Positions 16,370 through 25,356 of a stretch of 58,448 nt of DNA are shown here, one piece after another; the first letter of the stretch is position 1, and each line of letters begins with the position of its first letter. The notes beneath the pieces are model-generated. The model did no database searches. It saw only the letters and a list, made by a program, of their open reading frames with translations, and was not told the origin of the DNA. The DNA is from Akkermansia muciniphila (lineage in GTDB: Bacteria; Verrucomicrobiota; Verrucomicrobiia; Limisphaerales; UBA9464), in contig CAMDGV010000024.1 in NCBI GenBank assembly GCA_945898055.1, forward strand, positions 1-58,448, written 5' to 3'. The translations under genes and the position numbers were made by a program.

Positions 16370-16426
16370 GTCGCCGCGAAAGATTCCATCAAGCAACCGA
16401 CCCGACTCACTACTTATATTGAGTTT

Positions 16427-17308
16427 CTAGATCCAGCTCATCTGGATTTCGACGGGGAAGTGGTCACTCGGTAAACGGCCGTTTAGTGTAAAGGAGATCA
16501 CCTCAGTTGAGTGAACAACTGCCGGGCCCCGGAGGAGGATCCAATCAATACGCGCACTTTGGTGGACCGGTGTTTTGAATCCATTAAAACTGTTTAGATC
16601 CTCATTTTGGCGTGTTTTGGCCGCGTACCAAGTGTCGGTGAGTCCGGCGTCGCGGGTGAGTCGATCGTAGGCTGGATTTTGTCGGGCCACTGCATTGAAA
16701 TCCCCTAGGAGAAGAACTCTTTGGTCGGCAGGTACTTTTGCGATCCGACTTCGAATGAGTTCGGCTGCCTTTTCGCGAGCGGTTTGGAGGGCATGATCGA
16801 GGTGAGTGTTCCACAGATGGAAATCAACCCCTGTTTTTCGATCTTTAAAGTGAACCGAAGTCAACATACGCCGATTGGTATTGCCCCAAGTAGAGGAGCC
16901 TATTACGTCGGGAGTATCACTGAGCCAGAAGTGGTCGTAAGCCAAGGGGGTTAGACGTTCCTTGCGATAAAAAATGGCCATGAATTCGCCCCGACTGCCT
17001 CCATCGCGTCCGAGGCCGATCCAATCATAGTCGGGAAGGTCGGCCGCGATATCTCGAAGTTGGGAATAGAGGCCTTCTTGAGTGCCAAAGACATCAGGCG
17101 CATGACGCTGGAGGAGGGCTCGCATCGCGGGACGACGTTCCGGCCAAGAGTCAGGGCCTTTGGAATTAGCGTAGCGCAGGTTGTACGTCATGACCTTTAA
17201 ATCCGAAGCGTGTCCTTTGGTGATCGATTTTTGGATAGGTTCAGCGCCCAGAGATCCCAGTGAGGTTAGCAATGGGGCGGCGGTGAGGAACTCGCGACGG
17301 GTGGGCAC
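16427..17308 (-). CDS. Exported endonuclease/exonuclease/phosphatase-family hydrolase
   Basis: A 293-residue EEP-fold phosphodiesterase. Catalytic landmarks are MTYNLRYAN (Asn), GTQEG (Glu metal ligand), LLGDFNAV (Asp/Asn) and the terminal LPSDHFPVE (Asp-His). The N-terminus TRREFLTAAPLL resembles a Tat signal (twin Arg then hydrophobic stretch), so it is probably exported and may release phosphate or cleave nucleic acid outside the cytoplasm. The start is GTG 17308. It ends 14 bp after the MFS gene on the same strand, so the two may be co-transcribed. Sphingomyelinase-like or DNase I-like alternatives cannot be separated. Confidence 0.85.
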   Translation of the reverse strand: MPTRREFLTAAPLLTSLGSLGAEPIQKSITKGHASDLKVMTYNLRYANSKGPDSWPERRPAMRALLQRHAPDVFGTQEGLYSQLRDIAADLPDYDWIGLGRDGGSRGEFMAIFYRKERLTPLAYDHFWLSDTPDVIGSSTWGNTNRRMLTSVHFKDRKTGVDFHLWNTHLDHALQTAREKAAELIRSRIAKVPADQRVLLLGDFNAVARQNPAYDRLTRDAGLTDTWYAAKTRQNEDLNSFNGFKTPVHQSARIDWILLRGPAVVHSTEVISFTLNGRLPSDHFPVEIQMSWI

Positions 17309-17321
17309 GGATGGAGTTGAT

Positions 17322-18881
17322 TTAGTGTTTTATTTCTCGTTCCTCTTCGGGCAAATCCAGGCCCCGTGTTTCTGGGGCGAAGCAGAGAGCGATTAAGCCA
17401 ATAAGAAAAACGAAACACATGGAGGTGCCGGCATAGCGTAAGGGTTCGGTGGTGTCTTTGAAGACCTTGCCCGAGAGAAGTCCCAAGAGGGCAGGGCCAC
17501 TTGCGGCGACAAATCGCCCGACATTATAGCAGAAGCTGGTACCGGTGCTGCGGAGTCGGGTAGGAAACAGTTCAGGAAAGTAGATGGCATAGCCTCCAAA
17601 GAGAGCCAGTTGAAAGAAGCCCATCAGAGGTATTAGCCAGAAGATTTGGCTGAAATCGCGGAAGAACCAAAAGACCGAAGCGGTGGCGACCATCGCGGAG
17701 ACCAATGAGATAGCAAAGGCGGGTTTGCGCCCGAAGCGCTGGGCAACGATCCCGAAAGAATAAATACCACAGAAAGATCCAAGATTCTGCATCATAGAGG
17801 TAATGCCAGCCCAATAGGTCAGACGCCCAGGGATGAGTTTAAGATCGGTGCCATCGGCGATGAGTTTTTTTTCAAGCACCGATCGGACGAGATCGAAGCT
17901 GAAGAAACCGATGCCCCAGACCCCGATGACCCCACTTAGAGCTAAAAGAAGGCCCACCACGGCCCTTTTGCGATAGCGGAGATCACCACCACCGCCATAG
18001 ACGACCCGGAGGCCCAAAAGGAGGGAGATCAATGAGAACCCTGTAACAATGAGAGTTTTGGGCCATTGAGGGTTGCCGAGGAAGGCGATCAGGATGCCGG
18101 TCAGAAGGGTGATTCCGGCGAGCGCCGCGGGAGTACGCCAATTGGGATTACCAAAGAGTTCTCCGTAGTCTCCTAATTTTTTGGAGAGGATTGGGTCCGA
18201 CTTGGCCTTGATCCAACGCTCTGGTTCTTTGAGACCTCGGCGCACCAAGATAACCAAAAAGGCAGGAAAAGCGCCAATGACGAACATCCATCGCCAAGCC
18301 GGCCATCCGACGTATTGACTGAGGATACCTGTTTCTTCGAGTCGACCAAGAGAGATACTGGTAACTGCTGCAGCGATATTGCCGACAGTAGACAGGGCTT
18401 GGAGCAGGCTGAGAGCGCCCGTACGAGCCTTATCGGGCATGACTTCAGCGACCAGCGCGACTCCTACAGCGAATTCGCCACCGACTCCGAGGCCGGTGAG
18501 AAACCGGTAAAAGGCGAAGTCCCAGAATTGAGTAGCAAACGCACTGAGTCCGGTAAAACCAGAATAAAGAAGGATGGTGAGGAGCATGGTTTTGGCACGC
18601 CCCCAGCGGTCGCCGAGGACTCCAAAAATGAGTCCTCCCGTAGCCCAACCGAGAAGAAAAATGGATGTAGCATAGGCTCCGAATTCACTGACTTCGCTTT
18701 GCAGTGCTGGGCGGCCCAAGCCGGCTTTAAGCAACTCCTTCATGGCAGGAACTCGAGCTAGATTAAAAAGCTGTTGATCCATGCAGTCTAACAACCAACC
18801 GGCTGCTGCCACGAGGAGGACGAACCATTGGTAGCGGTTTAATAAGCGCCACCAAGCCACCGAGTTGGACTCTGTTATCAT
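17322..18881 (-). CDS. Major facilitator superfamily transporter
   Basis: A 519-residue, 12-helix MFS permease of the sugar/metabolite:H+ type. The first helix is YQWFVLLVAAAGWLLDCMDQ with the family Asp; the loop 2-3 motif is GVLGDRWGRAKTM; helix 4 is FLTGLGVGGEFAVG; and the second half has FGIVAQRFGRKPAFA. The central region (about 220-340) is longer than usual, with two extra hydrophobic stretches and the YGGGGDLRYRKR loop, an uncommon insertion. The substrate is unknown; the downstream EEP phosphatase suggests uptake of a product of phosphoester cleavage, which is inference. Confidence 0.85.
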   Translation of the reverse strand: MITESNSVAWWRLLNRYQWFVLLVAAAGWLLDCMDQQLFNLARVPAMKELLKAGLGRPALQSEVSEFGAYATSIFLLGWATGGLIFGVLGDRWGRAKTMLLTILLYSGFTGLSAFATQFWDFAFYRFLTGLGVGGEFAVGVALVAEVMPDKARTGALSLLQALSTVGNIAAAVTSISLGRLEETGILSQYVGWPAWRWMFVIGAFPAFLVILVRRGLKEPERWIKAKSDPILSKKLGDYGELFGNPNWRTPAALAGITLLTGILIAFLGNPQWPKTLIVTGFSLISLLLGLRVVYGGGGDLRYRKRAVVGLLLALSGVIGVWGIGFFSFDLVRSVLEKKLIADGTDLKLIPGRLTYWAGITSMMQNLGSFCGIYSFGIVAQRFGRKPAFAISLVSAMVATASVFWFFRDFSQIFWLIPLMGFFQLALFGGYAIYFPELFPTRLRSTGTSFCYNVGRFVAASGPALLGLLSGKVFKDTTEPLRYAGTSMCFVFLIGLIALCFAPETRGLDLPEEEREIKH

Positions 18882-18990
18882 AGAGGAAATGTGTGAGGAG
18901 AGAATGACTAGGAATATCGGTGAGCCAAGCAGGGAAGTTAGCTGTTTTAGAGTTGGTGAGCTAATTGAGCATCAGCGACGTTCGAGGGAG

Positions 18991-19167
18991 CTAGGCTTGG
19001 ACTTGGACACTTAGAATTTCCCCAGGTTCGCATTCAGCGAAGACTTCAAATGGGCGGCAGCATATTTCACAGTCAGTTGTGAAGCGCTGATCGGAGATTC
19101 CGGTGTCGATGAGCAGTTCCATGGACTGGCCACAATAAGGGCATTGGATGCGTTCACTTTGTTCCAT
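18991..19167 (-). CDS. CPXCG-motif cysteine-rich protein
   Basis: A 58-residue protein with IQCPYCGQSMELL at its start and DCEICCRPFEV in the second half, the two metal-knuckle pairs of the Cys_rich_CPXG family. Known members are small, probably zinc-binding proteins of unknown role, frequent in Verrucomicrobiota and gammaproteobacteria. ATG at 19167, TAG at 18991. It lies upstream of the MFS gene and divergent from flhF. Confidence 0.85.
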   Translation of the reverse strand: MEQSERIQCPYCGQSMELLIDTGISDQRFTTDCEICCRPFEVFAECEPGEILSVQVQA

Positions 19168-19268
19168 ACGCGGAGCATTGCTTTAGTGGAGAAGTTTGGC
19201 GAGTCAGTGAGTTAATTGTTGTACGGCTTGGATTTTCAGCTGATTTATGCTCTTTCAAGCAGATAGGA

Positions 19269-20492
19269 ATGCAGATTCACACGTTTATTGTCGATTCAGC
19301 GGCCGAAGCCGTGGGGCAAGTCCGAGCTAAGTTGGGGCCGGATGCCGTTGTTTTGAGTGTTCGCCGTCTGCCCGTCGATGGTTTTTCCAAACTGTGGAAA
19401 AAAAATCGAATCGAAGTGCTTGCTGCCGCCCCGCCTCCAGCATCGGCAGTCGAACCTGAATCAGCGAAGACCGAGAGTAATCTCAATCTATCTGTTTCTG
19501 GCTTGATTTCCTCATCCGCCGATCTTTCAGCACCAAGTTCGATCGCGAACCCACCTACATTGCCGGACCCTCTGCTTGAACTTCGGCGTGAATTATCAGA
19601 AATTCGCGTGGAGATTTCGCGTGGTCGTCATTTAGAACCAATCGTCCCGCTCGTTCGGATTTCGCCGAGCGCTGAGAGCGAGCCCGTTCTTGAATCAGAA
19701 ACTTTGATTGTGGAGGCCTTTGTGCCGCGCGGGGTCTCCTATCCCGGTAAATGGACAGTGGGACCGATTCTTGAAGCCACAGGATTGATGCCGATCCACG
19801 CTCTGAAAATCATCGAGAGACTTTGTCAGGAGCATGGAGAGACTCCACCGGGGCCTTTGGCGGCTGAGTTAGTGTTGGCAGGGCGAGCCTTGCGTGGGGA
19901 ATGGATCCTACCTTCGACTGTGCCCGCTGGGCCTTTGGCCGTGCATGTTTTCATTGGGCCACCGGGGTCCGGCAAGACGACGGCCCTTTGTAAATGGTTA
20001 GCCCAAGCGGTCTTGATTGAAGGCCAGAAAGCGGAGGTTTGGAGGTTGGACGGTGCGACCGCCAATACGGCGGAGTCGTTGAGTATTTATGGGGAGATTC
20101 TTGGGGTACAGGTAGAGCGATTTGTCCCAGTGGAACGGCCGACTGAGGGCCTCTTGTTCATTGATCTCCCTGGAGTCGCTGCTGCGGATACCGCTGGGCT
20201 TTTAGAGTTAGACTCTCGACTCAGTCGTTTGGGGCCTGCACAGATTCACTTGGTTCTTAACGTCGCCTACGAGTCGGCTGTCTTAATGGCTCAAACTCGC
20301 GCCTTTGGTGGATTAAAGGTGACCGACATTATTGCGACCCATTTGGACGAGGAATCACGCTGGGGCAAAATCTGGAATTGGGTTCTCGGCACAAACATCC
20401 CCGTTGGATGGATGAGTAGTGGGCAGAATATACCGGGTCAGTTTCGAAAGGCCGAGCCTGGAATTCTCGTTGAACGTCAATTCTCCCGTTAA
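19269..20492 (+). CDS. flhF: FlhF-like SRP-family GTPase, divergent
   Basis: A 407-residue protein with the FlhF layout: N-terminal B domain (MQIHTFIVDSAAEAV, LGPDAVVLSVRR), a variable linker (60-120), a helical N domain (about 160-215) and an SRP-type GTPase from about 220. The P-loop is GPPGSGKTTALCKWLA and the following strand LDGATANTAESLSIYGEILGV matches the DTYRIGA/EQL region. G3 is DLPG instead of DTAG, and the G4-like site reads ATHLDEESRWG instead of TKLD, so nucleotide handling may be altered. FlhF places the flagellum at the pole. It opens a block with fliA, motA and motB; the usual partner flhG is missing. Confidence 0.85.
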   Translation: MQIHTFIVDSAAEAVGQVRAKLGPDAVVLSVRRLPVDGFSKLWKKNRIEVLAAAPPPASAVEPESAKTESNLNLSVSGLISSSADLSAPSSIANPPTLPDPLLELRRELSEIRVEISRGRHLEPIVPLVRISPSAESEPVLESETLIVEAFVPRGVSYPGKWTVGPILEATGLMPIHALKIIERLCQEHGETPPGPLAAELVLAGRALRGEWILPSTVPAGPLAVHVFIGPPGSGKTTALCKWLAQAVLIEGQKAEVWRLDGATANTAESLSIYGEILGVQVERFVPVERPTEGLLFIDLPGVAAADTAGLLELDSRLSRLGPAQIHLVLNVAYESAVLMAQTRAFGGLKVTDIIATHLDEESRWGKIWNWVLGTNIPVGWMSSGQNIPGQFRKAEPGILVERQFSR

Positions 20493-20575
20493 TTAATCCC
20501 TGAGGCTAAATTTTCTAGTGCGATTTCATTGTGGCAAGGGCATTGCTTGTGTCTAAGCTAGGTGACTAGTTGACA

Positions 20576-20821
20576 ATGAAAAACTTAATGCTCTTTGGCG
20601 GATTAGTTGGATTTGTGATCAGTGCGGCGCTCGGGATTTTTCAAGAATGCTCGAGTTCAGAAATTCTGTGGAGATCCACAATCTCGGCCTCCGCTGGTGG
20701 GATGCTCTTTCGCTGGTGGTCCGCAGTTCTCGTTCGAAGTTTCCGGAGCGCTAAGTTCGAAAAATATGAGGCACTAGAAAAAGGACAATCCGTGCGATCA
20801 GTCTCCTCTGCTAAGTCTTAA
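20576..20821 (+). CDS. Small membrane protein between flhF and fliA
   Basis: An 81-residue protein, ATG at 20576. Residues 3-20 (NLMLFGGLVGFVISAALG) form one membrane helix, and a second weaker hydrophobic segment spans about 32-52 (STISASAGGMLFRWWSAVLV). The tail is basic and polar. I do not recognise a family. It occupies the position where the MinD-like FlhG is normally encoded, and its spacing suggests co-expression with fliA. Confidence 0.65.
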   Translation: MKNLMLFGGLVGFVISAALGIFQECSSSEILWRSTISASAGGMLFRWWSAVLVRSFRSAKFEKYEALEKGQSVRSVSSAKS

Positions 20822-20874
20822 TTGCCTCAGTCTAATTAGGTTTGATCGTACCTTCTTCTTTTCCCCCGAGCCCT

Positions 20875-21687
20875 ATGTCTTCATCTGAATCTGAAAGAGA
20901 CCCAACCCTTCCGGAGAACCGGCGGCGGCAAGGAAACTCGTACGCCCCCTATCAACAGACGCGTCCGGGCAGCACCAAGGAGAACGATTTAGTTCAGGAG
21001 TATTTGCCGCTCGTGAAAACGGTGGTTGGTCGGCTTGCGATGAGCTTGCCGCCTCATGTGGATGTGGAGGATCTCTACAGCGCCGGGTTGGTCGGTTTGC
21101 TGAGTGCCGTGCGGCATTTTGATCCCCAAGGCGGAGCGACCTTTGAGTCGTATGCTCGAGTCCGGATCCGTGGGACGATTTTCGATGAATTGCGCCGCAT
21201 GGATTGGGTGCCTCGATCCATTCATGAGAAAGCGCGCCGAGTTCAGGCGGTGCAAAGTCAACTAGAGCAAGAGAAAGGGGTGATGCCAAGCGATGCCGAA
21301 GTCGCCAAAGCCATGGGGTTAAGTCTAGAGGGCTACGAAGATTTGATGGTGCAAATTCGGCCAACTACCTTTGTGTGTCTCGACGCCGTTCATGGGGGGG
21401 AAGACAGCGGGGACACGACCTATCACGAGACCATATCTGATGATTCTCAACCGGACCCAGTGGATCTCGCGGCGCGGCGGGAGCTTTCCAAAGTAATTGA
21501 AAAGCGGTTGCAAGGATTTCCGGAAATGCAGCGGAAGGTATTGGCACTTTACTATTTTGAGGACATGCGACTTCGGGAAATTGCCGAAGTATTTGGGGTC
21601 ACTGAATCACGGATTTGTCAAATTCATTCACAGGCAATTATGTCACTCAGGGGATTTCTTCAAAAATACTCTCCACCACAAAATTAA
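20875..21687 (+). CDS. fliA: Flagellar sigma-28 factor
   Basis: A 270-residue FliA/WhiG sigma factor that directs RNA polymerase to late flagellar and chemotaxis promoters. Region 2 is clear (LVQEYLPLVKTVVGRL, DVEDLYSAGLVGLLSAV, FESYARVRIRGTIFDELR), then WVPRSIHEKARRVQ, region 3 (MPSDAEVAKAMGL) and the region 4 helix-turn-helix (LREIAEVFGVTESRICQIHS). I chose the ATG at 20875; a TTG at 20842 would add 11 residues. The first about 30 residues are a non-conserved polar extension. It precedes motA by 42 bp. Confidence 0.93.
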   Translation: MSSSESERDPTLPENRRRQGNSYAPYQQTRPGSTKENDLVQEYLPLVKTVVGRLAMSLPPHVDVEDLYSAGLVGLLSAVRHFDPQGGATFESYARVRIRGTIFDELRRMDWVPRSIHEKARRVQAVQSQLEQEKGVMPSDAEVAKAMGLSLEGYEDLMVQIRPTTFVCLDAVHGGEDSGDTTYHETISDDSQPDPVDLAARRELSKVIEKRLQGFPEMQRKVLALYYFEDMRLREIAEVFGVTESRICQIHSQAIMSLRGFLQKYSPPQN

Positions 21688-21729
21688 TTATTTGAGTTGG
21701 AGAATTCTATCTAAACTTAATTTAATAAG

Positions 21730-22587
21730 ATGTTAGCAATCATTGGTTCTATAATAGTCACCCTAGCTGTGATGGGAGGGTTCCTGATGGCTCACGGTGT
21801 TCTTTCAAAGTTATTTGTTCTCAGTGAGTTTGTTATTATTTTAGGGGCAGCTGGTGGGTCAATGGTCATTATGGCCCCGATGCCAGTGCTGAAAGGTTTA
21901 CTAGCACAAATTGTAGCTGTTCTTAAGCCGTCGCCTTTTACAAAAGTAGCTTATGAAGAGATGTTTAAAGCTCTGTATGAACTTTTTATTTTAGGGCGTC
22001 GCAATGGAATGATTGCTTTAGAACCCCATATTTCAGAACCTTCTGGCAGTTCAATTCTATCAAAATATCCGGCGTTCAGTAGTAATCATCATGCTGTTGA
22101 TTTACTAGTTGGAGCATTGAGACCACTCATTGATGGTAAAATTAAACCAGATCACTTAGAGAGTTTAATCAATGTGGAGCTGGCCTCGATGACAGAAGAA
22201 CATCACCAACCCATTGATGTGCTAACTCGAATAGCTGACGCAATGCCCGGATTTGGAATCGTTGCGGCTGTCCTTGGTATCATCAATACGATGGCAGCCA
22301 TCAATGGTCCACCGCAAGAAATTGGAGATCATGTGGCGGAGGCATTGGTAGGAACATTTCTTGGTATTCTTGTCTCTTATGGTTATTTGAATCCACTCTG
22401 CGTTTTGATGACACTCAATGGGCAATCAGAAATGGGCTATTTCCGAACCTTGTCGAAGGCGGTCACCGGTTTTGCAACTGGGATGGCTCCACTTATGGCA
22501 ATTGAGGTAGCGCGTCGAGGTCTTCCGAGTCATATCAAACCAACGGCAGATGAACTAGAAAACATGCTGAAGAGCGTGGGTAAGTAA
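21730..22587 (+). CDS. motA: Flagellar motor stator protein MotA
   Basis: A 285-residue stator subunit with four membrane helices: two near the N-terminus (IIGSIIVTLAVMGGFLMA; VLSEFVIILGAAGGSMVIM) and two after the cytoplasmic loop (PGFGIVAAVLGIINTMAAI; LVGTFLGILVSYGYLNPL). The conserved prolines (DAMPGFG and YLNPL) that couple ion flow to torque are present, as is the charged cytoplasmic loop around 90-160. It pairs with motB 33 bp downstream. The start follows an AATAAG weak ribosome-binding site. The gene is visibly more AT-rich than fliA just upstream. Confidence 0.95.
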   Translation: MLAIIGSIIVTLAVMGGFLMAHGVLSKLFVLSEFVIILGAAGGSMVIMAPMPVLKGLLAQIVAVLKPSPFTKVAYEEMFKALYELFILGRRNGMIALEPHISEPSGSSILSKYPAFSSNHHAVDLLVGALRPLIDGKIKPDHLESLINVELASMTEEHHQPIDVLTRIADAMPGFGIVAAVLGIINTMAAINGPPQEIGDHVAEALVGTFLGILVSYGYLNPLCVLMTLNGQSEMGYFRTLSKAVTGFATGMAPLMAIEVARRGLPSHIKPTADELENMLKSVGK

Positions 22588-22620
22588 AACGATCAACCGA
22601 AGTCGAGAATTAGGAAAAAG

Positions 22621-23376
22621 ATGGGGGGAAAAGGACATTCTGGGGGAGCATGGAAGGTGGCGTACGCTGATTTTGTTACAGCGATGATGGCCCTTTTTCT
22701 TGTGCTTTGGCTGGTGGCGCAAAAGCCAGAAATCAAGGAAGCGGTGGCCTTAAGATTCAGGAATCCCGCAGAAGCGCTCATTCGTCAAGGCACTGGGGTT
22801 TTACCAGAGAATAGAGATTCGGGAACTAAGAATTCATCGTCGGTTTATCAGGCTAATGCGGTCGTTGAATTAAAGTTGCTACGACGGATGGCCGAGGATC
22901 TTTTTAAGACTTTGCAGTCCAATCCAGAAATACCGGATGAAATGCCCATGCGGATGGATTTATTGAGTGATGGTATTCGAATTAATCTCTTTGACCGAAA
23001 TACAAAACCTTTGTTTGAAAGGGGATCCAGTGATTTGTCTGAATTTGGAGAGTGGACATTTACGACTTTAGCTTGGCAGATTGCCCGGGTTAAGGATGTT
23101 TTTTTAATTGAGCTCGAGGGGCATACTGAAAAAGATGATATATCAACAAATGCGTTAAGAGATTCTTGGGATATTTCATCTGATCGAGCGCATTCGGCAC
23201 GTCGTGTTTTACTAAAACATGATATTGAATTAGACCAAATTAGCCGGGTATCTGGTTATTCGGACAAGTCGCCTATGAAATCGGTTGATGGCAAAGAAGT
23301 CAGTGAAGATCAGAATCGCCGGGTGACTGTCATATTGCGAATGAAAGAAAAGAAAACGATTAAAATACAACCATGA
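22621..23376 (+). CDS. motB: Flagellar motor stator protein MotB
   Basis: A 251-residue stator anchor. The N-terminus GGAWKVAYADFVTAMMAL followed by FLVLWLVA contains the ion-binding aspartate (Asp17) in its single membrane helix. The C-terminal OmpA/MotB domain (about 120-245) carries the peptidoglycan-binding pattern (IELEGHTEKDD, DISSDRAHSARRVLL, RVSGYSDKSPM, QNRRVTVIL). Length is slightly short for MotB. It overlaps the next gene by 4 bp (ATGA), so the 110-residue downstream protein is probably translated with it. Confidence 0.95.
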   Translation: MGGKGHSGGAWKVAYADFVTAMMALFLVLWLVAQKPEIKEAVALRFRNPAEALIRQGTGVLPENRDSGTKNSSSVYQANAVVELKLLRRMAEDLFKTLQSNPEIPDEMPMRMDLLSDGIRINLFDRNTKPLFERGSSDLSEFGEWTFTTLAWQIARVKDVFLIELEGHTEKDDISTNALRDSWDISSDRAHSARRVLLKHDIELDQISRVSGYSDKSPMKSVDGKEVSEDQNRRVTVILRMKEKKTIKIQP

Positions 23377-23705
23377 CCCCTAATTTTAAGCCTCTTCTTT
23401 CGGGCGGGGCGCCCCAAGCTGTTTTAGCCGGTAGCGGATCAAAACCTGGGCATCAATTTGCTCCTCTGGCCTTAGATTCTGTGGTTAGTGTGACTCGACC
23501 TTTACGTTCCAGCGGGCGAAGTGAGAAGGTTGACACGAGTGAATTAAATGCATCGACGACCTCCAATCAAGGGGGGCACTCTAAAGAGCAGGGGCACAAG
23601 GCGGCGGAGATTAAGACTTTACGCAGTGGTGATAGAGTTACTCATATTGAAGTGACCTGTGGGTGCGGTGAAATCATTACACTTGAGTGCGAGTATACTA
23701 ATTAA
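23373..23705 (+). CDS. Hypothetical protein coupled to motB
   Basis: A 110-residue protein overlapping motB by 4 bp. The first 75 residues are low-complexity and probably disordered (Ser/Gly-rich). The last 35 form a compact module: IKTLRSGDRVTHIEVTCG then CGEIITLECEY, with three cysteines (C-G-C-G and E-C-E). I do not know this family. Position and coupling suggest a motility accessory, perhaps a regulator or a metal-binding partner of the stator; nothing else supports a function. Confidence 0.65.
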   Translation: MTPNFKPLLSGGAPQAVLAGSGSKPGHQFAPLALDSVVSVTRPLRSSGRSEKVDTSELNASTTSNQGGHSKEQGHKAAEIKTLRSGDRVTHIEVTCGCGEIITLECEYTN

Positions 23706-23732
23706 GACGCTCCTTTAAGCGAATACCCTGTC

Positions 23733-25271
23733 CTATTCCCATTCGATTGTTCCAGGTGGTTTGCTAGTAATATCTAGGACAACCCGATTCACGCCGCGTA
23801 CTTCATTGGTAATGCGGGTGCTGATTTTTTCTAATAGATCATAAGGTAAACGGACCCAATCGGCAGTCATACCATCCTGCGACTCGACAATTCTAAGAGC
23901 GATGGTGAAGGCGTAGGTTCGTTCGTCGCCTTGCACTCCGACACTTCGAACCGGGAGAAGGACAGCGAAGGATTGCCAAGTGCGATAGTACCAGTCGGCC
24001 GCTTTCATTTCCTCGACTACGATTCGATCGGCCTCGCGAAGGATATTGAGTTTGGAAGGGGTGAGGTCTCCGAGGCAACGCACGGCGAGCCCGGGGCCTG
24101 GGAAGGGTTGTCGAAGCACAATTTCCTTAGGCAAACCTAGTTCGGTTCCGAGAAGACGAACCTCGTCTTTAAAAAGGCATCGAAGAGGTTCTACTAGTTG
24201 GAACGACATATTCTTAGGTAATCCCCCCACATTATGGTGACTCTTGATCATGTGAGCTGGATTGCCGTCGATGGGGACAGACTCGATCACATCGGGGTAG
24301 AGGGTGCCTTGAGCAAGGAATTTTGCTTTGCCTGCTTTGCGGGTGGCTGCTTGGAAAACATCGATAAATGTTTTTCCGATAACCTTCCTTTTCTTCTCTG
24401 GATCGGTGACTCCACGTAGTTTATCGAGGAAGAGTTTAGACGCGTTTTCGTACTGGAGTCGGAGTTTGAAATTGCGACCGAAAACCTCCTGAACCACTTC
24501 CGCTTCACGGGCGCGAAGGAGTCCATTATTGACGAAGATGCAGGTTAGTTGGTCACCGATGGCTCGGTGGATGAGGGCGGCAGCAACGCTGGAATCGACC
24601 CCGCCACTAAGGCCAAGAATGACGCGTTCTGAGCCGACTTGGGCCCGAATTTCGGCGCAGGCTTGATCGACGTAATTCTTCATCGTCCAAGTGGCTGCGC
24701 AGTTACACAGACCTAAAACGAAGTTCGAGAGGATTTCCCGGCCCTTGGGGGTGTGAACAACTTCGGGATGGAATTGAATGCCGAGAAATTGTTTTTCGGC
24801 GTTTTCAATCGCCGCGTATTCGGAATTCGGGGTGGTGGCGACCGCGACAAAATTTTTCGGTAGGCGGGTTAATTTGTCGCCGTGGGAGTTCCACACCTGT
24901 AACTCAGATGGGAGGTTTTTAAAAAGGGCACAGGAAGAGTCGAGAACTGTGAGTGTTCCCTTTCCATATTCCCGTTTGCTACCCTTTTCGACTTTACCGC
25001 CTAAGAAATGCCCCATGACCTGAACGCCGTAGCAAATTCCCAGCACGGGAATCCCGAGTTTAAAGATGGCTTTATCAGGTAACGGGGCTTGGTCGGCATA
25101 GACGGAAGAGGGACCTCCAGAGAGGATAATTCCCTTTACGTTCAGCTTCCTAATCTCCTCCGCAGGTGTATCGAAGCGAAGAAGGGTCGAGTAAACATTC
25201 AACTCCCGTACACGGCGGGCGATGACTTGGGTGTATTGGGATCCAAAATCAAGGATCGCGATCTGCTCCAT
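23733..25271 (-). CDS. guaA: GMP synthase (glutamine-hydrolysing)
   Basis: A 512-residue enzyme that aminates XMP to GMP. Class I glutaminase domain: [36 protein letters not shown] (nucleophilic Cys), and the His-Glu pair in [14 protein letters not shown]-pyrophosphatase P-loop: [16 protein letters not shown]-terminal dimerisation domain: [11 protein letters not shown] to the end [14 protein letters not shown] chose the ATG at 25271 ([10 protein letters not shown]); an earlier start at 25313 adds 14 residues without homology. It converges with the motility block, leaving 27 bp between stops. Confidence 0.97.
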   Translation of the reverse strand: MEQIAILDFGSQYTQVIARRVRELNVYSTLLRFDTPAEEIRKLNVKGIILSGGPSSVYADQAPLPDKAIFKLGIPVLGICYGVQVMGHFLGGKVEKGSKREYGKGTLTVLDSSCALFKNLPSELQVWNSHGDKLTRLPKNFVAVATTPNSEYAAIENAEKQFLGIQFHPEVVHTPKGREILSNFVLGLCNCAATWTMKNYVDQACAEIRAQVGSERVILGLSGGVDSSVAAALIHRAIGDQLTCIFVNNGLLRAREAEVVQEVFGRNFKLRLQYENASKLFLDKLRGVTDPEKKRKVIGKTFIDVFQAATRKAGKAKFLAQGTLYPDVIESVPIDGNPAHMIKSHHNVGGLPKNMSFQLVEPLRCLFKDEVRLLGTELGLPKEIVLRQPFPGPGLAVRCLGDLTPSKLNILREADRIVVEEMKAADWYYRTWQSFAVLLPVRSVGVQGDERTYAFTIALRIVESQDGMTADWVRLPYDLLEKISTRITNEVRGVNRVVLDITSKPPGTIEWE

Positions 25272-25356
25272 GCGTGACGATGCAGATTGGGAGGCCGAGG
25301 CAGCAAGCCGCATTTAAGAAAAGGCTGCGGATAATTAAATCGATTGGCAGGATTGA

